The notes under the pieces were generated by a model that saw only the letters and a list, made by a program, of their open reading frames with translations, did not search any database and was not told the DNA's origin. Source: DATBGO01 sp036558005 (GTDB taxonomy: Bacteria > Actinomycetota > Actinomycetes > Streptosporangiales > Streptosporangiaceae). Taken from it: 64,000 nt of DNA. The stretch is from assembly GCA_036558005.1 (NCBI GenBank), contig DATBGO010000247.1, positions 23,160 through 87,159 of the forward strand, read 5' to 3'. How positions within the stretch are numbered: position 1 is the stretch's first letter; every line of letters starts with the position of its first letter. A program made the position numbers and the translations under genes. Positions 7,745 through 15,322 of the stretch are shown in pieces.

Positions 7745-8935
7745 TCAGGCCAGCGGCATCAGGCCGTGCAACGGGAAGACCTCGTGCTGGGTGGCCCGGA
7801 TCGCCTGATCGAGCGGGTCAGCGGGATCGAAGCCGGACTCGAACGGGATGAACTGCGCGGCCGCGCCCTCGGTCATCACCTCGGGGGCGGGCCGCGCGGT
7901 GCGCGCGCGGGCGTAGTCGCGCCAGGCCGCCGGGATGACGGCGGCCGGGTCCACCGGCTGGCCGGACGCCTCGGCCAGCAGGTGCGTCCAGGTCCGCGGC
8001 ACCACCTGGACCAGCTCGTAGCCGCCCCCGCCGGTCAGCAGCCAGCGCCCGCCCGCGCAGTCGTGCGCCAGCTGGTGCAGCTTGGCGTGCGCCGCGCGCT
8101 GCGCGTCGATGGTCAGCTGCAGCCCGGCCAGCGGGTCGAGCCAGTGCGTGTCGCAGCCGTGCTGGCTGACCAGGACCTGCGGGCCGAACGCGGTCACCAG
8201 CGGCGGGACCACGGCGTGGAAGGCGCGCAGCCAGCCCGCGTCGCCGGTGCCGCGCGGCAGGGCCACGTTTACCGCGGACCCGGCCGCGTCCGGCCCGCCG
8301 GTCTCCGACGGCAGCCCGGTGCCGGGGAAGAGCGTGCGCGGGTGCTGGTGCAGGCTGATCGTCAGCACCCGCGGATCGTGATAGAACGCCGCCTGCACCC
8401 CGTCCCCGTGGTGGACGTCGATGTCCACGTAGGCGACCCGCTCCGCGCCCTGCGCCAGCAGCCAGGCGATCGCGATCGCCGGGTCGTTGTACACGCAGAA
8501 GCCGCTCGCGCTGGCCCGCATCGCGTGGTGCAGCCCGCCGGCGATGTTCGCGCCGTGCAGCGCCGAGTCCTCCCAGACCGCCCGGGCCGCGGCCAGGGTC
8601 GCGCCCGCCACCAGCGCGGAGGCCGCGTGCATGCCGCTGAACACCGGGTCGTCGGGGGTGCCCAGGCCGTACCTGAGCAGCCAGCCCGGGCTGGCGCCGT
8701 CGCCGTCGCCGGCCCGGCGGACCGCCGCGATGTACTCCGGGTCGTGCACGAGCTCGAGGTCGCCGGCGGCGGCCGGGCCGGCCGCCGCCACCGTCACCTG
8801 ATCAGCCGACAGCACCCCCAGGGCGCTGGCCAGCGCTATCGTCAGCTCGACCCGGACCGGCGCCAGCGGGTGCCCTGGCCCGAAGTCATAGCCGGCCAGC
8901 TGCTCATCCCAGGACAGGTGCAAGCGGCAGGCCAC
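7745..8935 (-). CDS. acuC: AcuC-type histone deacetylase-family protein
   Basis: A 396-residue zinc-dependent deacetylase of the arginase/HDAC fold. Visible motifs are GGLHHAMRASASGFCVYND near residue 137, the metal-binding VDIDVHHGDGVQ near 170, QHGCDTHWLDPL near 258 and the GGGGYE loop near 297 with the catalytic-site glycine-tyrosine. AcuC proteins remove acetyl groups from lysines, for example to activate acetyl-CoA synthetase, and take part in acetoin/acetate metabolism. The C-terminal 80 residues are a less conserved extension. It is upstream of, and codirectional with, nothing obvious: the cydDC genes end just before its start on the same strand, so it may be the third gene of a cydD-cydC-acuC transcript (12 bases separate cydC from acuC). 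Confidence 0.88.
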   Translation of the reverse strand: MACRLHLSWDEQLAGYDFGPGHPLAPVRVELTIALASALGVLSADQVTVAAAGPAAAGDLELVHDPEYIAAVRRAGDGDGASPGWLLRYGLGTPDDPVFSGMHAASALVAGATLAAARAVWEDSALHGANIAGGLHHAMRASASGFCVYNDPAIAIAWLLAQGAERVAYVDIDVHHGDGVQAAFYHDPRVLTISLHQHPRTLFPGTGLPSETGGPDAAGSAVNVALPRGTGDAGWLRAFHAVVPPLVTAFGPQVLVSQHGCDTHWLDPLAGLQLTIDAQRAAHAKLHQLAHDCAGGRWLLTGGGGYELVQVVPRTWTHLLAEASGQPVDPAAVIPAAWRDYARARTARPAPEVMTEGAAAQFIPFESGFDPADPLDQAIRATQHEVFPLHGLMPLA

Positions 8936-8947
8936 GCCGACATCCTC

Positions 8948-10831
8948 TCAGCCGGGCCCGGCCCGCGGCTGGCTGGCCTGCCACATCCGCCGGTAGTCCC
9001 GCCCGGCCCGGATGAGCTCGCCGTGACTGCCCCGCTCGGTGACCCGGCCGCGGTCCAGCACGACGATCTCGTCCATCAGCTCGAGCCCGGCGGGGTCATG
9101 GGTGATCAGCAGCACCGCTCGCCCGGTGCTGGCGGGCACCAGGTCCCTGATCAGGGCGCGGGCGGTGGCACGGTCCAGGTGCACCGTCGGCTCGTCGAGT
9201 ATCAGCAGGTCAGGGTCGGCGAGCAGGGCGCGGGCCAGGGCCAGCCGCTGGCGCTGCCCGCCCGACAGCGCCGCGCCCCCGGCCCCGGCCTGGGTGTCCC
9301 AGCCCCGCGGCAGCGCCTCTATCCAGTCCAGCAGCCTGGCCTGGTCCGCGGCGGCGGCCAGCTGCGCCAGGCTCGCGCCCGGCCGGGCCAGCCGGAGGTT
9401 CTCGGCGATGGTGGCGGCGAAGATGTGCGGGTCCTGCGGGCAGCCGCTGATCCGGGTCCTGACCTCGGCTGCGGCGTACCCGGCCAGGTCGTGGCCGTTC
9501 AGCGTGACGCAGCCGCCGGACGGCTCGACGAACCGCAGCAGCACCGCGGCCACCGTGGACTTCCCCGCGCCGGCCGGCCCGACCAGCGCGACCCGGCGGC
9601 CCTGGGCCAGGTCCAGGTCCAGGTCCAGGCCGGCCAGCGCCAGCGGGCCGCCAGGCTGGTAGCGGACCCGCACGTCGCGCAGCGCCAGGCGCAGCGGCCC
9701 GGGCGGGACCGGCCTGGGCACGGCGGGCTCACGGACCGGGGGCGGGGCGTCCAGCACCGCCCCGATCCGGCGGGCCGCCGCGCGCGCCCTGGCCAGCTGG
9801 ACCGCGGCCGCCGGCAGCTCGGTGACCGCCTCGAACGCGGCCAGCGCGGTCAGCGTCAGCACCGCCAGCGGGACCCGGGTGAGGACCCCGGCCGCGGTCG
9901 CGGCGACGCCGAGCAGCAGCACCCCCCACAGGGTCAGCCCGCTGACCGCCGTGCCCAGTCCCGCCGACAGCCCGGCCACCGCCGCGCCGCGGCTGGACTG
10001 CTCGGCCAGCGCCGCGTCGGCGGTCACGACCGAGGCCAGCGCCTGGTCCTGCGCGCCGAACGCGCGCAGCTCGGCGGCGCCGTCCAGCAGGCTGGTGCAC
10101 GCGGCGGCGAGCTCACCGCGGGCCGGGGCCAGCGCGCGGGCCGCGTCCCGGGCGGCGGCGGCCGCGATCAGCGGCACCGCGACCCCGCCTGCCAGCAGCC
10201 CGGCGCCGAGCAGCGCCCCGCCCGGGGCGAGGATCAGCGTGGCGGCGGCGACCGCGCCCGCCCCGGCCAGCGCGGCGGCCAGCGGCGGGGTGATGCCCCT
10301 GATGAACAGGTCCTGGCTGGCGTCCACGTCGCTGACCAGCCGGGCCAGCAGGTCGCCGGAGCGGAACGCGGGCAGCCCGGCCGGGGCGAGCCGCTCCAGC
10401 CGGGTGTAGATCCGCACCCGCAGGCTGGCCAGGATCGTGAAGGCGGCATCGTGCACCGCGAGGCGTTCGGTGTACCGGCTGACGGCGCGGCCGACGCTGA
10501 GCGCACGCACGGCCACCACGGCCACCGAGATCGCCACGATGCCCGGGTGCAGCGAGGCGCGCGCCAGCAGGAAGCCCGACACCGCCAGCAGCGCGACGCC
10601 GCACCCGGTGGTGGCGGCGCCCGCGGCCACCGCGAGCAGCAGCTGCCCGCGCAGCGGCCGGGCCAGCCGCAGCAGCCGCAGCAGCGGCCGCGCCCTGGCG
10701 GTGCTGGTCCTGGCGGTGCTCGTGGTGGCGGTGCTGGTCGTGGCGGTGCTGGTCGTGGCGGTGCTGGTGGTGGCGCGGCGGGTGGTGGCGCGGCGGGTGG
10801 TGGCGCGGCGGGTCATGGCGCGGCGGGTCAT
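8948..10831 (-). CDS. cydC: ABC exporter ATPase/permease CydC (thiol reductant exporter subunit)
   Basis: A 627-residue fused ABC exporter: transmembrane domain with six predicted helices (about 60-340) and nucleotide-binding domain (about 380-620) with Walker A GPAGAGKST, signature LSGGQRQR and Walker B LLILDEPT. The TMD stretch VGRAVSRYTERLAVHDAAF is typical of CydC. CydDC exports cysteine/glutathione and is needed for cytochrome bd assembly. The start is the ATG at 10831, whose ATGA overlaps the cydD stop. Residues 1-45 are nine five-residue repeats (MTRRA, TTRRA, TTSTA types) encoded by a 15-bp tandem repeat, with a second ATG five codons on. A longer frame to 10948 exists but would run inside cydD. 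No cydA or cydB is present nearby. Confidence 0.9.
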   Translation of the reverse strand: MTRRAMTRRATTRRATTRRATTSTATTSTATTSTATTSTARTSTARARPLLRLLRLARPLRGQLLLAVAAGAATTGCGVALLAVSGFLLARASLHPGIVAISVAVVAVRALSVGRAVSRYTERLAVHDAAFTILASLRVRIYTRLERLAPAGLPAFRSGDLLARLVSDVDASQDLFIRGITPPLAAALAGAGAVAAATLILAPGGALLGAGLLAGGVAVPLIAAAAARDAARALAPARGELAAACTSLLDGAAELRAFGAQDQALASVVTADAALAEQSSRGAAVAGLSAGLGTAVSGLTLWGVLLLGVAATAAGVLTRVPLAVLTLTALAAFEAVTELPAAAVQLARARAAARRIGAVLDAPPPVREPAVPRPVPPGPLRLALRDVRVRYQPGGPLALAGLDLDLDLAQGRRVALVGPAGAGKSTVAAVLLRFVEPSGGCVTLNGHDLAGYAAAEVRTRISGCPQDPHIFAATIAENLRLARPGASLAQLAAAADQARLLDWIEALPRGWDTQAGAGGAALSGGQRQRLALARALLADPDLLILDEPTVHLDRATARALIRDLVPASTGRAVLLITHDPAGLELMDEIVVLDRGRVTERGSHGELIRAGRDYRRMWQASQPRAGPG

Positions 10832-10846
10832 GGCGCGGCGGGTCGT
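10697..10846 (-). repeat. 15-bp in-frame tandem repeat at the cydD/cydC junction
   Basis: About ten imperfect 15-bp units. Read on the minus strand they encode one TTRRA unit inside the end of cydD's region, then MTRRA, MTRRA, TTRRA, TTRRA, four TTSTA-type units and RTSTA at the start of CydC. Two sub-types are visible: a GCGCGGCGG-rich type near 10765-10846 and a GGTGCTGGT-rich type near 10697-10764. Because the unit length is a multiple of three, copy-number change would alter the CydC N-terminus and the number of start codons but not the frame. Confidence 0.85.
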
Positions 10847-12576
10847 GGCGCGGCCGCGGGGTCCGGCCCGGCCGCGAGCTGCCCGGGCGCCGGGGCGGCG
10901 GGCTCGCGCAGCCTGCCGTCGTCCAGCACCAGGGTCCGGCCCGCCCACCGGGGGACCGGGCTGGCGTGGCTGATCATGACGATGGTCACGCCCGGCGGCT
11001 GAGCTTCGAGCAGCCCGGCCAGGCCTCGCGCGCTCGCCGGGTCCAGGTGCGCGGCCGGCTCGTCGAGCAGCAGCAGCGGGGCGTCCCGCAGCAGCGCGCG
11101 GGCCAGCGCGAGCTGCTGCCGCTGCCCGGACGACAGCTGGCCGGCCCGCTCGGTGAGCGGCGTGTCATAGCCCCGCGGCAGCCGCTCGATGAACCCGGCC
11201 GCGCCGCTGGCCTGGCAGGCGGACTCGACGGCCCGCCGGGACGCGCCCGGCCGGCCGAGCGCGACATTGCCGGCCACCGTGTCAGGGAAGAGCCGCGGGT
11301 GCTGCGGCACCCAGGCGATCTGGCGCAGCCAGTCACCGGCCGGGATCGCGGCCAGCTCAGCGGCGCCGGCCGTGATCAGGCCGGCCGACGGCTCGGTGAA
11401 CCGCAGCAGCAGCGCGAGCAGGCTGGACTTCCCCGCGCCGCTCGGCCCGGTCACCGCGATCCGGTCGCCGGGCCAGATGGTGAGGCTGACCTGGTCGAGA
11501 GCGGGCCGCGGCCGGCCGGGGCGGGCCAGCGTCACCGCGTGCAGCGCGACCGGGTCGCGGCGCAGGTCGGCCGCCCTGGCCGCGGCGGGTCCGGTCAGGA
11601 CCGGGCTGGGGCCGGCCGGGCTGGCCGGGAGGTCCAGGATCTCGAAGGCCCGCCGGGCCGCGGCGGTGCCCTCGGTGCTGGCGTGGAACTGCGCGCTGGC
11701 GCTGCGCAGCGGCAGGTAGGCCTCCGGCGTCAGCAGCAGCACCACCAGCGCGGTCCGGTAATCCAGCTGCCCGGCCAGCAGCCGCAGCCCGACCTCCACC
11801 GCCACCAGCGCGGTGGCCAGCGCGGCGGCCAGCTCCAGCACCAGCGAGGACAGGAAGGCGACCCGGAGCGTGGCCATCGTCGCGGCCCGGTGCGCGCTGG
11901 TCGCCTGCCCGATCGCCGCTGCCTGCGAGGCGGCCCGGCCGAACGCCTTCACGGTCGGCAGGCCGGCCACCACGTCGAGGAAGTGCCCGCCCAGCCGGCC
12001 GAGCAGCTGCCACTGCCGCTGGCTGCGCGCCCGGGCGTGCGCGCCGGTCAGCACCGCGAAGACCGGGATCAGCGGCAGGGTCACCGCGATGATGACCGCC
12101 GAGATCCAGTCCGCGAGCAGCACCCGGACCAGCACCGCCAGCGGGACCACCACGGCGAGCAGGCACTGCGGCAGGTACCGCGCGAAGTACCCGTCCAGCC
12201 CGTCCAGGCCCCTGGTCATCAGCGTGGTGATCTCGCCAGCCTGCTGGCCGGCCAGCCAGGCCGGCCCGAGCGCCAGGCAGTGCGCGCTGAGCTCGCGCCG
12301 CAACCCGGTCGCCACCGCAGCCGCCGCGCGCAGCGCTGTGACCTGCGCGCCCGCCGCGGCGGCGGCCCGGCAGGCCAGCACCAGCCCAAGCCCCGCCAGG
12401 CCAGGGGCCAGCGCCGCGATCCCGGTGCCGCGGGCCGCCCCGGCCAGCGCGCCCGCGAGCAGGCCGGCCTGCGCCAGCAGCGCGGCGGTGGCGGCCAGCT
12501 CCAGCGCGACCGTCGCGGCCAGGAACCCGCGGGCCGCCCGGGCGCGGGTCAGCAGCCGCCGGTGCAACGGACTCAC
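10828..12576 (-). CDS. cydD: ABC exporter ATPase/permease CydD
   Basis: About 582 residues: six-helix TMD (about 15-310) and an NBD with Walker A GPSGAGKSS, signature LSSGQRQQ and Walker B LLLLDEPAAH. The TMD motif GLDGLDGYFARYLPQ near residue 125 is characteristic of CydD, the partner of CydC in the heterodimeric thiol exporter. The stop codon overlaps the cydC ATG (ATGA), so translation is coupled. The GTG at 12576 is taken as start; a TTG-TTG pair at 12588 is equally in frame, and neither has a clear Shine-Dalgarno sequence. The C-terminal tail is Pro/Ala-rich and runs into the 15-bp repeat. It is divergent from the Rv1733c-like gene across ~200 bases. Confidence 0.9.
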   Translation of the reverse strand: MSPLHRRLLTRARAARGFLAATVALELAATAALLAQAGLLAGALAGAARGTGIAALAPGLAGLGLVLACRAAAAAGAQVTALRAAAAVATGLRRELSAHCLALGPAWLAGQQAGEITTLMTRGLDGLDGYFARYLPQCLLAVVVPLAVLVRVLLADWISAVIIAVTLPLIPVFAVLTGAHARARSQRQWQLLGRLGGHFLDVVAGLPTVKAFGRAASQAAAIGQATSAHRAATMATLRVAFLSSLVLELAAALATALVAVEVGLRLLAGQLDYRTALVVLLLTPEAYLPLRSASAQFHASTEGTAAARRAFEILDLPASPAGPSPVLTGPAAARAADLRRDPVALHAVTLARPGRPRPALDQVSLTIWPGDRIAVTGPSGAGKSSLLALLLRFTEPSAGLITAGAAELAAIPAGDWLRQIAWVPQHPRLFPDTVAGNVALGRPGASRRAVESACQASGAAGFIERLPRGYDTPLTERAGQLSSGQRQQLALARALLRDAPLLLLDEPAAHLDPASARGLAGLLEAQPPGVTIVMISHASPVPRWAGRTLVLDDGRLREPAAPAPGQLAAGPDPAAAPRPAAP

Positions 12577-12780
12577 GGCTGGCAACAATTTCGTGCCGCC
12601 AGCCCGGCCGAGCTGGTTTTAACGAAACTATGCAGACCGCGGGGCCGTGACTAGGCTCGAAGCAAATGGCTTTGGCAGAATAGCCGATATACCTGCTAAT
12701 CCTATTTTGCCGGAAACATCCGGCAGTTGTTTAGAGGTGAGGTGCCCGATGAAGCGAGGTGCCCGGCACCGGAGTGCGCA

Positions 12781-13365
12781 ATGAGCCGCCTGATGCGGCT
12801 GCGCCGGGTACTGGGCGCGGACCGGAACCCGCTGCGGCGCCCCGTCGACCGGCTGGAAATCGTGATCATGCTCGCGCTCGTCATCGCGTTCCTCAGCTGC
12901 GCGCCGCTGCTGGCGGCGGCGGCCGGCCAGTGGACCCGCGCGGCCGGCCAGGACGAGCAGCGCGGGCAGCGCGGCTGGCAGCAGATCAGCGCGGTCGTGC
13001 TGCGGTCCGGTCAGCCGACCGGCGACCTCTACCCGCTGCAGTGGGACGCCGTGCGGGTGCCGGCCAGGTGGTCAGCGCCCGACGGCGGCCAGCGCACCGG
13101 CAAGATCCTGACCACCGGGAGCCTGGGGGCAGGCGACATGGTCCGGGTGTGGGTCAACCAGTCCGGTCAGCTGACCGGCCCGCCGCTGTCGGGCAGCCAG
13201 CTTTCGATGCGGGTGACCAGTGCGATCGCGCTGGCGCCTGCCATCCTGGCGACGGTGCTGCTCGGGGCGGGCTGGCTGGCCCGCTCGATGCTGGATCGGC
13301 GCAGGCTGGCCGCCTGGGAGAGCGACTGGGCGCAGGTCGCGCCGCACTGGACCGGGCAGCGCTAG
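12781..13365 (+). CDS. Rv1733c-like membrane protein
   Basis: A 194-residue protein with two membrane helices (about 27-48 and 140-160) and an extracytoplasmic middle part. The N-terminal pattern RNPLRRPVDRLEIVIMLAL and the central VPARWSAPDGGQRTGKI plus GDMVRVWVNQSGQLTGPP match the layout of the DosR-regulon antigen Rv1733c of M. tuberculosis, whose biochemical function is unknown. ATG at 12781 follows GGAG with suitable spacing; upstream GTG/TTG codons in frame (12742, 12727) are alternatives. The TAG stop shares the sequence CTAG with the stop of the convergent universal stress gene. Presence here supports the dormancy-regulon reading of this region. Confidence 0.8.
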   Translation: MSRLMRLRRVLGADRNPLRRPVDRLEIVIMLALVIAFLSCAPLLAAAAGQWTRAAGQDEQRGQRGWQQISAVVLRSGQPTGDLYPLQWDAVRVPARWSAPDGGQRTGKILTTGSLGAGDMVRVWVNQSGQLTGPPLSGSQLSMRVTSAIALAPAILATVLLGAGWLARSMLDRRRLAAWESDWAQVAPHWTGQR

Positions 13366-13811
13366 CGGGGCTGCCTGACCACCAGCACCGGGCAGCGGGC
13401 GTGGCTGACGCAGTAGGTGCTGACCGAGCCCAGCAGCATGCCCGCGAACGAGCTGTGCCCGCGGCCGCCGACCACCAGCAAGTCAGCCTGGCCCGACTCG
13501 TCCACCAGGACCGGGGCGGCGTGCCCGTAGGCGATCCTGGGCTCGGCCAGCTCCGCGGCGGGCTCGGCGGCCTTGCCGATCGCCGCGGTGAGGTTGTCGA
13601 GCACATACTGCTCTGCCTGGGCCCGGACTGGCTGGGGCGTGACGCCGGGCGGCGCCGTGCCGACCGCGGCCGGGTAATGCCAGGCCAGGACCGCCTGGAG
13701 GGCCGCGCCGGTCGCCTTCGCGTACCTGGCCGCCCAGCTCAGAGCCATGATCGACTCCTCGGATCCGTCCACCCCGGCAACGACAAGCTCGCGCGTCTGG
13801 CCGCTCGTCAT
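13362..13811 (-). CDS. Universal stress protein (UspA family)
   Basis: A single Usp domain of 149 residues. It begins ELVVAGVDGSEESIMALSW, and the ATP-binding signature near the end (GGRGHSSFAGMLLGSVS followed by CPVLVV) fits G-2X-G-9X-G(S/T), so it is an ATP-binding Usp. Single and tandem Usp proteins are among the most common members of DosR-type regulons. Stop codons of this gene and of the convergent Rv1733c-like gene interlock in one CTAG tetranucleotide. The promoter must lie in 13812-13945; I see no good DosR box there. Confidence 0.92.
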   Translation of the reverse strand: MTSGQTRELVVAGVDGSEESIMALSWAARYAKATGAALQAVLAWHYPAAVGTAPPGVTPQPVRAQAEQYVLDNLTAAIGKAAEPAAELAEPRIAYGHAAPVLVDESGQADLLVVGGRGHSSFAGMLLGSVSTYCVSHARCPVLVVRQPR

Positions 13812-14002
13812 AATTTCCCCCCATCTTCCCGGCTACCCCGTAGTTGTTGTGCTGATATGCACCTGGGTGCTGGTCTGGGATTGTTGCGGATATTTGCCCG
13901 CCGCCACGCTAAGCTGTGGCTAAATCGTGATCATAGCGCTATGCAGTGAGAGCGAGATCGGGGGGCGGGACCATCAATACCTTGACTTATGCGGAAAGTC
14001 GC

Positions 14003-14233
14003 ATGCTTACTGATGCCGCCGTCGCCGCGCTAGCCGGGGAATTCCCGCGCTGGCGGGTGTGGGTCGACGCCGGGGGATGGCACGCGTTCCGGCGCGGTGC
14101 CTATATCCAGGAGTACCACCTCGGTGCGCCGGCCTTCTCGGTGCACGCCTCCGGCCCGGTGGAGCTGGCCGCCCAGCTGTGCTGGCAGCAGGCCGGGGAC
14201 GAGCACGCGCCGGGCGGCTGCCCCCGCCGTTGA
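14003..14233 (+). CDS. Small uncharacterised protein
   Basis: A 76-residue protein from the ATG at 14003, which follows GGAAAG by about six bases. The frame also allows a TTG at 13982 and a GTG at 13946 (95 residues). Visible content: an N-terminal helix (LTDAAVAALAGEFP), then WRVWVDAGGWHAFRRGAYIQ with three tryptophans, and a predicted helix with LAAQLCWQQAG. There is no signal peptide or membrane helix. The Trp-rich core resembles short actinobacterial proteins of unknown function, and I assign none. It sits directly upstream of arcB and could be cotranscribed with it. Confidence 0.6.
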   Translation: MLTDAAVAALAGEFPRWRVWVDAGGWHAFRRGAYIQEYHLGAPAFSVHASGPVELAAQLCWQQAGDEHAPGGCPRR

Positions 14234-14320
14234 CCGCCGGGTCAGCCGCCGTAAGATCCTGGTGCCACTGGGGCGGCCTGCGCTAGGCCGCGGCCAGTGC
14301 CGGACCAGCCAGGAGCACTA

Positions 14321-15322
14321 ATGGATCTGATAGGGCGCAGCCTGCTGAAGGAAACCGACCTGTCGGCGCAGGAGTTCGGCTACCTCGTCGAGTTCGCCAG
14401 TGAGCTGAAGGTGCAAAAGCAGCTCGGCCAGCGGACTAGCAGGCTCGAGGGGCGTAATGTCGCGCTGATTTTCGAGAAGACCTCCACCCGGACCAGGTCG
14501 GCGTTCGAGGTCGCCGCGCATGACGAGGGCGCGCACGTGACCTACCTGGGGCCCGACGACTCCCAGCTGGGCCGCAAGGAATCGGTCAAGGACACCGCCC
14601 GGGTGCTGGGCCGGATGTTCGACGGCATCGAGTTCCGCGGCTTCTCCCAGGAGGCGGCGGAGACCCTGGGCGCCTGGGCGGGCGTGCCGGTGTGGAACGG
14701 GCTCACCGACGCCTGGCATCCCACCCAGATGCTGGCCGACGTGCTGACGATGCGCGAGCACTCGGCCAAGCCGCTCAGCGAGGTCAGCTACTGCTACCTC
14801 GGCGACGGCAGGAACAACATCGCCAACTCGCTGCTGGTCACCGGCGCGCTGCTGGGCATGGACGTGCGTATCTGCGCGCCCGAGGCGCTGTGGCCCTCGC
14901 CGGCCGTGCAGGACGCCGCCACCGGGCTGGCCGCCGGGTCAGGGGCCAGACTGACCATCACCGCGCAGGTGCCGGCCGCGGTCGCAGGCGCCGACTTCCT
15001 CTACACCGACGTCTGGCTGTCGATGGGGGAGCCGGCCGGCCAGTGGGACGCCCGGATCGACCTGCTGCTGCCCTACCAGGTGAACGCGCAGCTGCTGGCG
15101 GCCACCGGCAACGCCGAGGTGAAGTTCCTGCACTGCCTGCCCGCGCTGCACAACACCCAGACCCAGATCGGCCAGCAGATCTACGACAAGCGCGGGCTGG
15201 CGGCGCTGGAGGTGACCGAGGAGGTCTTCGAGTCGCCCGCCTCGGTCGTCTTCGACCAGGCCGAGAACCGGCTGCACACCGTCAAGGCGCTGATGGCGGC
15301 CACGATCGGCGCGGCGGAGTGA
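14321..15322 (+). CDS. arcB: Ornithine carbamoyltransferase, catabolic type
   Basis: A 333-residue OTC. The carbamoyl-phosphate site STRTRSAF is near residue 57, HPTQMLADVLTM near 130, and the ornithine-binding/catalytic HCLP loop near 270. The best matching context is catabolic: carbamate kinase follows with a four-base overlap, so the pair would run citrulline plus phosphate to ornithine plus carbamoyl phosphate, and then make ATP. ATG at 14321 is chosen over the in-frame upstream ATG (14297) because AGGAG is 5 bases before it and the family starts MDLIGRSLLKETD. The arginine deiminase gene arcA is not seen in the window. An anabolic argF role cannot be fully excluded from sequence. Confidence 0.9.
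   Translation: MDLIGRSLLKETDLSAQEFGYLVEFASELKVQKQLGQRTSRLEGRNVALIFEKTSTRTRSAFEVAAHDEGAHVTYLGPDDSQLGRKESVKDTARVLGRMFDGIEFRGFSQEAAETLGAWAGVPVWNGLTDAWHPTQMLADVLTMREHSAKPLSEVSYCYLGDGRNNIANSLLVTGALLGMDVRICAPEALWPSPAVQDAATGLAAGSGARLTITAQVPAAVAGADFLYTDVWLSMGEPAGQWDARIDLLLPYQVNAQLLAATGNAEVKFLHCLPALHNTQTQIGQQIYDKRGLAALEVTEEVFESPASVVFDQAENRLHTVKALMAATIGAAE

Noticed and set aside
10697..10846. CRISPR-like look of the 15-bp repeats here and at 22022-22141
   Set aside because: Units are contiguous, without spacers, in frame with genes and too short for CRISPR repeats.
10832..10948. Longer CydC starting at 10948
   Set aside because: The added 39 residues lie fully inside cydD, consist of Arg/Ala/Gly repeats, and the ATGA overlap at 10831 gives a natural coupled start.
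7574..11002. Plus-strand open frame of 1142 codons across acuC and cydC
   Set aside because: It is an antisense shadow of two well-recognised minus-strand genes; its translation is Arg/Gly/Gln/Pro-rich low complexity typical of GC-rich antisense frames.
13946..14002. Longer start for the small protein at 14003-14233
   Set aside because: The GTG at 13946 has no ribosome binding site; the ATG at 14003 is preceded by GGAAAG, although the longer form is not excluded.
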